The translations under genes were made by a program, and so were the position numbers. Source: a bacterium (GTDB lineage: Bacteria > Bdellovibrionota > FAC87 > UBA2466). Taken from it: a stretch of 7,160 bases of DNA. Positions 1-6,700 of the stretch are shown piece after piece. Positions within the stretch are counted from its first letter, which is position 1. Each line of letters starts with the position of its first letter. Below the pieces are notes generated by a model. The model was given only the letters and a program-made list of their open reading frames with translations, made no database searches and had not been told where the DNA came from. The stretch lies in assembly GCA_019750655.1 (NCBI GenBank), contig JAIEOG010000350.1, forward strand, positions 1 to 7,160. The letters are read 5' to 3'.

Positions 1-717
1 ATTCCCTATGTCGGGGCGCGCAGCGGCGCCTCCTGGGTGTGCATGGACAAATGGCTGACGAAGACCGTCTGCGAAAAGAATGGCATTCCCGTCGCTCACT
101 ATGTCGGCCTGCGCCGCGGCGAAGCGCTCGCCGCTAAACTCCCCGAGATTGAACGCTTAGGCTATCCGGTCTTTGTGAAGCCCTCCTGCCAAGGGTCTTC
201 GGTCGGGATCACCAAAGTTACGAAGCGCGAAGAACTGCAAAAAGCGATTGATTACGCCCTGCAATTCGATCGCATCTGCCTCATCGAACGCGCCATCTTG
301 GGCAGAGAGCTGGAATGCGCGGTCTTGGGGTTACGGGGCAACCCGAAGTCTTCACTGCCGGGCGAGATCCTGGTCTCAGCGAAAGCCGGTTGGTATTCCT
401 ACGAGGCAAAGTATCTCGGCGGCGATCTCGCCAAGACCGAAGTGCCCGCGCGCCTCCCCCCCGCTTTGACCGAGCGCGTGCAGCGTTTTGCCGAAAAGGT
501 GTTCCAGGTTCTCGAATGCGACGGCATGGCCCGCGTCGACTTGCTCTATGAGACCGCCACCGACACCATTTACCTTAACGAGCCCAATACCCTGCCCGGC
601 TTCACCCCCATCAGCATGTACCCTCAGATGTGGGAAGCGAGCGGCCTTTCTTACAGCAAGCTCATCACTCGGTTGATTGAACTCGCGTTCGAACGGGAAG
701 AGACGAAAACGCCCTAA
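1..717 (+). CDS. ddl: D-alanine--D-alanine ligase, DdlA-type (5' end missing)
   Basis: This cytoplasmic ATP-grasp ligase joins two D-alanines, using ATP, for the peptidoglycan stem peptide. The reading frame is already open at base 1. The 238 visible residues compare with about 364 in E. coli DdlA, so roughly the first 120-130 residues lie upstream. Visible family motifs are MDKWLTK (43-63), the ATP-binding VFVKPS with its Lys at 178-180, the GSSVG loop (193-207), and the omega-loop YSYEAKY, whose aromatics fit D-Ala-D-Ala rather than D-Ala-D-Lac synthesis. The C-terminal metal-binding set is also present: Asp at 538, Glu at 580 and Asn at 586 (NEPNTLPGF). The GRELECAVLG stretch and the ISMYPQMW ending resemble DdlA more than DdlB. 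The ATG at 43 is internal to the conserved core and is not a start. The gene ends 48 bp before pepP on the same strand. The family call is firm; the N-terminus cannot be judged. Confidence 0.96.
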   Translation: MPYVGARSGASWVCMDKWLTKTVCEKNGIPVAHYVGLRRGEALAAKLPEIERLGYPVFVKPSCQGSSVGITKVTKREELQKAIDYALQFDRICLIERAILGRELECAVLGLRGNPKSSLPGEILVSAKAGWYSYEAKYLGGDLAKTEVPARLPPALTERVQRFAEKVFQVLECDGMARVDLLYETATDTIYLNEPNTLPGFTPISMYPQMWEASGLSYSKLITRLIELAFEREETKTP

Positions 718-737
718 GTCTTACGACGATACTGCGC

Positions 738-767
738 TTGCTCGGCAGCCAGGGGCGCCTGTACAAT
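738..767 (+). promoter_or_regulatory. possible sigma70-type promoter directly before pepP
   Basis: TACAAT at 762-767 matches the -10 consensus at five of six positions. TTGCTC at 738-743 is a poor -35 (three of six) at an 18 bp spacing. Transcription from it would begin near 774-775, on or next to the ATG at 775, giving a leaderless or nearly leaderless pepP mRNA. The element overlaps the alternative ATG at 766, so the two readings compete. A short CAGG/CCTG inverted repeat (750-761) sits just before the -10. A chance match is quite possible. Confidence 0.35.
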
Positions 768-2109
768 GCCGCGCATGTCTAGCCCTCAAGATTCCAAAGT
801 CGATTTCGCTCAACGCCGCAAAACCTTCCTCAACGAGATTGGAAAAGGCGTCGCCGTCTTCTGCTCGTTGCCGGAATTCATCCGCAACAACGACGTGCAC
901 TATGCCTACCGGCAAAACAGCAATCTTTTTTACCTGACCGGCTTTAAAGAATCGGATGCGATTGGACTCTTCGCTCCGGAATCGGACAACGCGTTCCAAA
1001 TGTTTGTCCACCCGAAGGATAAGACGAAGGAAATGTGGGAAGGCTTTCGCCTTGGACCCGAGCGCGCGAAAGCAGTCCTCGGCGCCAATGCCACGGGCCC
1101 TTCGATTCCCGACACCGCCTTTGACGAAGCTTTCATTGCAGCCATGCTCACCGCCGATAAACTCTATTATCGGTTGGGAGTGGAGCCGAACATGGACCGC
1201 CGCATTTTGGGCCTGCTCGCCCGCGCCATGCGCAAGCTCGGCAGAACGGGCCGTCCGCTCTGGCCCATCCTCGATCCCGATGAAGTCTTGGGCGAAATGC
1301 GCGTGATCAAGAGCAAAGCCGAAATCGAACGCCTGGCCCGCGCTGGGGAAATTTCCGCGCAAGCGCACCAAAACGCCATGCGCATCACGAAGCCGGGAAT
1401 GTACGAATTCCAAATCGAAGCAGCGCTTTTCCACGCGTTCCGTGGCAATGGTGCCGAGCGCTTAGGCTATGAATCTATCGTCGCTTCCGGGCCCAATGCC
1501 TGCGTGCTCCACTACCGAGAAAACGACCGCCGTATGGCAGATGGGGACCTGCTGTTAATCGACGCAGGCGGCGAATACGAGTTTTATACAGCGGATATCA
1601 CACGTACCTTCCCTGTTTCAGGGCGTTACACCGATGCGCAGAAAGACGTTTACCAAGCAGTGCTCGATGCGCAGAAGTCGTGCATCAAACTGGCCCGTCC
1701 GGGAAAAACGATGCGTGAAATCCACGAGCACGCCATCGAAGTGCTCACGGAAAAGCTCAGAGAACTTAAAGTTCTGAAGGGCCCCACCGCGTCTCTCATT
1801 AAGAAAAAAGAGTTTCACCCGTACTACCCGCATGGCACTGGCCACTGGCTGGGAATGGATGTCCACGACATCGGCCGTTATTACCAGGACACCTACGATC
1901 GCCCGCGCAAATTTCAACCAGGGATGTGCCTGACGATCGAACCGGGCCTATACTTTGGCCTCGATTCCAAAGCGCCCGCGCGATTTAAGGGTATCGGCGT
2001 ACGCATCGAAGACGATATTGTTATCACTCCAACGGGCTGCAAGGTCCTGACTTCTTCTGTCCCGAAAGAAATCGAAGAAGTCGAAGCGCTTTGCAGCGAA
2101 GCCGGATGA
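766..2109 (+). CDS. pepP: Xaa-Pro aminopeptidase (aminopeptidase P, M24B)
   Basis: This is a cytoplasmic dinuclear-metal (usually Mn) peptidase that removes an N-terminal residue preceding proline. The N-terminal AMP_N domain is recognisable from YAYRQNSNLFYLTGF and the region after it. The C-terminal pita-bread domain has every expected ligand: Asp263 and Asp274 (codons at 1561 and 1594), His357 in HGTGHWLGMDVHD, Glu389 in TIEPG and Glu412 in VRIEDD, numbered from the ATG at 775. These match E. coli PepP D260, D271, H354, E383 and E406 in order and spacing, and the length (444-447 aa against about 440) is normal. Two starts are possible. ATG 766 has a weak AGGGG 10 nt upstream. ATG 775 (MSSPQDSK) aligns with the E. 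coli N-terminus and would be used by a leaderless transcript. The gene stops 11 bp before the lipoprotein start, so coupling is likely. Function is well supported; the exact start is not. Confidence 0.95.
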   Translation: MPRMSSPQDSKVDFAQRRKTFLNEIGKGVAVFCSLPEFIRNNDVHYAYRQNSNLFYLTGFKESDAIGLFAPESDNAFQMFVHPKDKTKEMWEGFRLGPERAKAVLGANATGPSIPDTAFDEAFIAAMLTADKLYYRLGVEPNMDRRILGLLARAMRKLGRTGRPLWPILDPDEVLGEMRVIKSKAEIERLARAGEISAQAHQNAMRITKPGMYEFQIEAALFHAFRGNGAERLGYESIVASGPNACVLHYRENDRRMADGDLLLIDAGGEYEFYTADITRTFPVSGRYTDAQKDVYQAVLDAQKSCIKLARPGKTMREIHEHAIEVLTEKLRELKVLKGPTASLIKKKEFHPYYPHGTGHWLGMDVHDIGRYYQDTYDRPRKFQPGMCLTIEPGLYFGLDSKAPARFKGIGVRIEDDIVITPTGCKVLTSSVPKEIEEVEALCSEAG

Positions 2110-2120
2110 AAGGAAAACCC

Positions 2121-2459
2121 ATGAAACACGCAGTCGTTCTAGGTTTGGCACTTGTCCTCTCCGCTTGCGCTTCCAAAAAAGCCGCCAACACGGAAGGCGC
2201 TTTGGATGCTCTCAACCAGAAGTATTCCGAGCGCGTCGGCAAAGCTTATAAAACAGAACTCGTCGAAGAATTCGGCACGGCTAGCTGGTGCGAACCCCAG
2301 CCGGGTGGCGGCGAAAGCTGCCGTTTCTATAAATCCCTCGGCAGCCGTTGGCGCGGGGATAAGGAAAACCGCAACCGCTATGAAGCGTTTGACGAAGTCA
2401 TTGCCGACTTCGATGCCGGCGGTTTGATGCGCGACTACAAAGCACGCTCTCAGCGCTAA
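2121..2459 (+). CDS. small outer-membrane-type lipoprotein, possibly BamE/SmpA-like
   Basis: The 112-residue product starts with a lipoprotein signal: Met-Lys-His, a hydrophobic run, and the lipobox LSAC with the acylated Cys at residue 16. Residues +2 and +3 are Ala and Ser, which do not signal inner-membrane retention, so outer-membrane sorting is expected in a diderm. The mature part is about 97 residues and charged. It contains ELVEEFG (46-52), a Cys57/Cys67 pair around a GGGE turn, an aromatic F-Y strand (69-70), and a late DEVIADFDAGGLM segment. That order (leu-rich helix, F-G, strands, 'F..G.v') loosely recalls the SmpA/OmlA/BamE fold, but similarity is too weak to name it. ATG 2121 is chosen because AAGGA (2110-2114) lies 6 nt before it and the lipobox is then at the usual distance. 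An in-frame ATG at 2106 overlaps the pepP stop and is less likely. No function is recognised. Confidence 0.85.
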   Translation: MKHAVVLGLALVLSACASKKAANTEGALDALNQKYSERVGKAYKTELVEEFGTASWCEPQPGGGESCRFYKSLGSRWRGDKENRNRYEAFDEVIADFDAGGLMRDYKARSQR

Positions 2460-2464
2460 GCCTC

Positions 2465-3667
2465 ATGTCCAATCCACTCAGGTACGAGCGGTATTTCCGC
2501 GGCTATTGCATATTCGCGGGCGCGGCAATGCTTGCCGTGTCCACTTGGGGCGGCAAGCTGCACCGGCACTACGCTGCTATTTTTAGCGGCGCGACCCACG
2601 ATTTCTTCAATGGCATCAACCCGTACCATAAAGCGTACGATGCGCTGGGCGCGGGCAGCTATTTCCATTTTGCGCCGGCCTCGTTCGCAGTTTTTGCGCC
2701 TTTTGTGTACCTGCCGCCGACGGTGGGGAACTTTCTCTACATCAGCCTATCGCTTTTCGTCTTTTTCACAGGCGTGTTCAAAGCCTTGGACCGCTTGCGC
2801 GCGACAGCAGCCCCCTGGTCCGCTGGATTTTTTTACCTCATGCTCAGCAGCGAGATCGTCGGATCCGTTATGGGTTCGAAGATCGAAATCCTCTCTGCCG
2901 GGATTCTTCTCCACGCATTCTTGCTCTTACTCGATGGAAAGCGCCTTTTTTTAGGCAGCTTCCTTCTGGGACTTGTTTTCTCTTGGAAACTACAACCCGC
3001 GCCCGTGGTCGGATTGCTCGTGCTTTCATTCCTACTCAAAGGAAAGCGCGCACAGCTCCCCACCGTTCTGGGCGGCGGCCTGCTAGCTTTTACCCTGAGC
3101 TGGGGCTGGCCATTTACCGTGATGCCGACGGCGTTTGTCCTAGACTGCTACCGCCTCTGGTTCGCCACCCTCAGTGAGATTTTCCCAGTGCATTGGACGC
3201 ACCACGAGGGGATTTACCAGTTTGCCAAAGGGCTCACGGGCTGGCCTTCCGCCTATTCGCAGGTCCAAGCAATCTCGCTCGTAGGCGCGGGCCTTTATGC
3301 TCTTTGGATAGTCGCTCTCTGGCGCCGTGGAGCGGCACTGCCTCACCTACTCTGGGGCGCTTTCGGCCTCGGCGCTTCTTACATGGTGCTGTTCACGCCC
3401 TTGGGCCAGGGCATGGCGTTCATTCTGGGGACCCCACTGGTACTGCTAGTCGCCATGCGCGCCGGTAGAAAGGGCAGCCTGCTGCCCTCCTGGGGTTGGG
3501 CCTTGGCGCTTTTCATCCATTGGTATGTAGCTTCCTTAAACTACTCCGACCTAGTGCCAGGCCCCTGGAGATTCCAAGGCCCGTGGCGTGTGGGTGGCTA
3601 CCTGCTCCTCACCGTGCTTTTCGCCTGGGATTTCCTGACGGAAAAGCCCTCTAAGCAGCGCAAATAG
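2465..3667 (+). CDS. GT87/DUF2029-like polytopic membrane glycosyltransferase
   Basis: The 400-residue product is dominated by hydrophobic segments, roughly ten to twelve transmembrane helices from residue 13 to 392, with a basic tail (KPSKQRK). Features recalling GT87 (polyprenyl-phosphate-mannose-dependent GT-C enzymes) are an early polar loop ending in NPYH (52-55), the YFHFAP...P stretch (66-84), a mid-protein helix pair ending in WKLQPAP (174-180) like the family's 'K..P', and EGIYQFAKGL (248-257), where family members often have an N-Q-S/G-type motif. GT-C enzymes transfer a sugar from a lipid-phosphate donor on the outer face of the inner membrane; the acceptor here is unknown. The catalytic acid is probably Asp46 in the first loop, but this is not proven. 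The start is 5 nt after the lipoprotein stop and no clear Shine-Dalgarno is visible, suggesting translational coupling. It could instead be another GT-C or O-antigen-ligase-like protein. Confidence 0.8.
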   Translation: MSNPLRYERYFRGYCIFAGAAMLAVSTWGGKLHRHYAAIFSGATHDFFNGINPYHKAYDALGAGSYFHFAPASFAVFAPFVYLPPTVGNFLYISLSLFVFFTGVFKALDRLRATAAPWSAGFFYLMLSSEIVGSVMGSKIEILSAGILLHAFLLLLDGKRLFLGSFLLGLVFSWKLQPAPVVGLLVLSFLLKGKRAQLPTVLGGGLLAFTLSWGWPFTVMPTAFVLDCYRLWFATLSEIFPVHWTHHEGIYQFAKGLTGWPSAYSQVQAISLVGAGLYALWIVALWRRGAALPHLLWGAFGLGASYMVLFTPLGQGMAFILGTPLVLLVAMRAGRKGSLLPSWGWALALFIHWYVASLNYSDLVPGPWRFQGPWRVGGYLLLTVLFAWDFLTEKPSKQRK

Positions 3668-3676
3668 TGCCGTTTT

Positions 3677-3703
3677 TGGGCATCTAGAGCCCATCTGCCT
3701 TTT
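3677..3703 (+). terminator. weak hairpin plus T-run after the GT87 gene
   Basis: TGGGC (3677-3681) can pair with GCCCA (3689-3693) around the 7-nt loop ATCTAGA. A four-T run (3700-3703) follows six bases after the stem. The stem is short and the T-run is detached, so this is a poor intrinsic terminator at best. Its position in the only sizeable gap on the downstream side of the four-gene run is what makes it worth listing. Confidence 0.3.
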
Positions 3704-3705
3704 CC

Positions 3706-3713
3706 TGTATATT
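3706..3713 (+). promoter_or_regulatory. weak -10-like element before the long gene
   Basis: TATATT at 3708-3713, preceded directly by TG, resembles a -10 box. No convincing -35 lies 16-18 bp upstream. If used, the transcript would begin near 3720 and give a leader of about 13 nt that contains the GAGG ribosome-binding site. Read-through from the upstream genes is an equally good explanation. Confidence 0.25.
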
Positions 3714-3724
3714 GCGCGCCTCTC

Positions 3725-3735
3725 GAGGGGTTGTG
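3725..3735 (+). promoter_or_regulatory. ribosome binding site that sets a GTG start
   Basis: GAGGGG (3725-3730) contains a GAGG core ending four bases before the GTG at 3733. Choosing this GTG gives an N-terminus of basic residue, hydrophobic core and small residues, i.e. a complete signal peptide. The next in-frame ATG (codon at 3925) would remove that signal peptide and about 64 residues. An in-frame TTG at 3712 is also open but has no such site. A CTCGAG palindrome (3722-3727) overlaps the site. Confidence 0.6.
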
Positions 3736-6700
3736 GGTTTTTTACGGACATTTTTCTGGAGTCTTGTCTTGGCGGCGCCTTGCTTAGCTGCCGGTCCGCA
3801 TTTTGATCAGGCCAAGGAATTTCCACACCCGTTGCTATCGACTGAGTTCCGCAATCTATCTCCCGAGGCCTTGACGGGCCTAACGGACGCCAAACGCCAA
3901 GCCCTGGAAGCCGAAATCACCCAGATGGAAGGCCTCTTGTCGCGTGCGATGCAGGCCGTGTTCGATCGTCTTACGCTCCCGATCATTCCCACTGGGGAAA
4001 CCGAAGTTCGGCGTGTTTTTATTTTTGAATACCTCTTTGCAGAGCTGCGCAAAATCGACCCCGACGTAGAACTCTACCCAAGCGGCGGCGTCGTACGCTC
4101 GGCATTGGCATACTTAATCCGGCATATCCGCAGCGAATTAAAGGCCCATCCAGAACTCACCGCGCAGATCATCTTAGAACGGTTCATCGCAGATGCGCAG
4201 ACAGAGCCTAAGCGCCCTATTGCCGCTCTCGAAGTACGCGGGGTGGGCAGCGATTTTGACTGCTGGGCGCGTACGGTACTTTTTGAACAGGTGAAAAAGC
4301 GCGCCATAGAAATTCTAGAGAGTGCCGAGCAAGGCCTCGGCTTCCGCGACAAAGGGGGGATGAAAAAATCTCTCTTCGCAGCTCCTGACGTAAAGCCTTA
4401 CGAAGACCAAATCGATTGGGCGACTGCCGAAGGAGGTTCTACTCTAGATTTCCTATCTTTCGACATGATCCGCCGCGCCTTTATCGAGCCGAAGGCTTAT
4501 CCCGGTATCGTACGCGATTTCATTCTTGGCTTTTATTCCTATGTCGCACCACAAAACGCGGATCTGCTCCCCGATCCGTTGAAACAGACAGTCCGCGGCT
4601 TGCGCCCTCTTCTGGAAATCCCTTCCCTGCGGCTAAAAGATGCCGCCCGTTTCAGCGAGGAAATAGACACTTGGCTTAAGGAAATGGAAGAAGGGAAGTT
4701 GCTTGTTTCCCATAAAGTCGTGGAGCAGTTTGCGAAGATGGTGCGCAACGCAACGGACTCGGGGGCGCACAACCGCTTTTACCGCGTTGCACCCGATTCA
4801 CTCGACCACAAGATCTGGGAATTCATCCAAGCGATGGAGAAGCGAGTCGGCAGATCCCTCTTCCCGGAATACGTCGATCAAATCCCCTTAGAGGAGAAAC
4901 CAGCGGGTTTTTCCCCGGCGGTTCGCGAGCGCCTTCTAAAAAACGGCGGCTTGATGTCGCTGGAAGACTTTATCGCAAAGCACACGGACAAGGGGATTGT
5001 CCGCCATGGCACCCCGCGCGTGGAATATGCACCGGCCATCCTGCGGCAAGGCTTATTCATTAGCAGCTTCCGCCAAGGGACCGCTATCTATGGCCGCGGA
5101 GGCTACAGCAATAAAGATCTCGCCACCGCTACCGGCTATGCCGGAGATGAGGGCATCGTTTTCGATCTACAAATCAAACAGGATCCGCGCCTCGTTATTC
5201 TAGACTGGGAAAAAGCGAAGGATGATAGCGAAATCCAAGCTCTTATCCGCGAGTGCGAAAGCAGTGGGCGAGATATTTTTGAAGTCCTCGCCCGCGAATA
5301 TGGCGTAGACATCATCGTGAACAACCACGTCCTTCTCCAAAACTCAGAGGCCATCGACTTTACCGATGCCTTTGCGATGGTTGTTCGTGCCTATCGAAAC
5401 GTGATCTACAACGAGACCGCAGCCCCCTCGGCTCGCTTATTTGCTTGGGATCAATACGGACAGCTTCTGCGCCTGGCGATGGCTCTAGATGAAAGAAACG
5501 TCCCACCTCCCCCTAGCCGCAGCTGGTTGATCGCCGAAATTTCCAACCCAGAAAAAGCGCGCGCCCGGCTCGCCCAAGCCGCGAAACAACGGCAGGAAGC
5601 GCTGGCACTCGGCTTGGAACGCTACAAGGCAGCCACTGACGAGGAACTCAAGAAGCGCATCTGGAATGAATTGCGTTACGAGTACCTCTGGACCCCCGCT
5701 CTATTTGAAGATGGCAAGGTGGTCGTCGAAGACTTTCAAACCAAGAGCTACCAGGATCCCATCGCGGTGGCCGACCAGTTCTTCGAGGGTCTGGTCGCAG
5801 GCCGTATCGAAACCTTTCCAGGCGGCTTGGAAGGAGAGCTTTGGACACAGCTTGCCGATCAGTACGTAAAAGTGCTGAACGAGCACGAACTCTCCGCCGA
5901 GGAAAAAACGCGCTTCACTGGCCTCTTAATTAAAGAACTCGAGAAAGGTATCGTCCTTCGCGGGCACAAGCTCTTTGAAGAAGACATTCCGCATTCCTAT
6001 TACCTTAAGGCATTAATCAACCATATCCCCGCCGAGATCTGGCGACGCAGCGACTTTGTGGCGCCGTTTTTCCCACGGCTCCTGGTCGCTGAAGGGGCGC
6101 CTTTGGGTATGCGCATTTGGTTCTTCCAACATTTCCTGGCGCGCGGCGACTTTGAAACCGCTTTCCGAACGCACCCAGCTCTAGAGAAAGTCTTAGATCA
6201 AACTGTGCGTGAATGCCTCAGGAGCAAAAGCACTACCGACGAGAAAATTAGCTATGAAACCGGCTTCAGGGACCATGATCGGCTCAAGCTTCTCATCACA
6301 AACCCCTACTTCGAGAAACGCGGCCAAGGTTCCTTGCTAGCGCTTACGCAGAGCTATTTGACCAGTGGAGACTGGGACCGCTTTCAATTGGCCCACAGCT
6401 ATCTTGCTGGGGCTTCGGAGGAGCTACAGGAAGCCCACCCCGAACTATTCAACGAGCAAGCCACGGCGGTCTGGCAACAGAACTACTACGCTATTTTGGC
6501 GAAAAAGCTTCGGGAAGAAATGCCAGCTCCGCAGAGGCTCCGCGTCCTGCGCTTTCTGCGCGGCGTACCTAGCGTGGAATTCTACAATCACGCAGCGACA
6601 CTTGGCCATTACGCTCCTTTTGAGGAGCGCCTCTTGGAACTCATGGACGAGGGAGAGTTTTCTGTACGCGCGAACGTCCGTGAGTTGCTCTACGATCTTT

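Noticed and set aside
1..717. D-alanine--D-lactate ligase of the Van resistance type, because of the NE-x-NTLPGF motif
   Set aside because: The same motif occurs in ordinary DdlA enzymes, the omega loop keeps YSYEAKY as in D-Ala-D-Ala ligases, and no vanH, vanX or regulator genes are nearby.
721..1434. A 237-codon open frame on the minus strand
   Set aside because: It lies entirely opposite the start region of pepP, whose product has every active-site residue conserved. The antisense translation shows no recognisable family, and its length fits the codon bias of a GC-rich gene.
3766..3792. Reading the N-terminus of the long protein as a lipoprotein signal
   Set aside because: The only Cys in the right place (Cys17) is preceded by Ala-Ala-Pro; Pro at -1 does not fit a lipobox, so ordinary signal peptidase cleavage is more likely.
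3784..4352. Several minus-strand open frames opposite the start of the long gene
   Set aside because: They are opposite a region with signal peptide and motif content on the plus strand, have no ribosome-binding sites I can see, and resemble no family.
5005..5360. tRNA 2'-phosphotransferase (KptA/Tpt1) as an alternative for the HGT-containing region
   Set aside because: KptA shares HGT and the IL-x-x-GL pattern but continues with an R-x-H-V-H-L-S type second motif. Here the second motif is YGRGGY, which is PARP-like.
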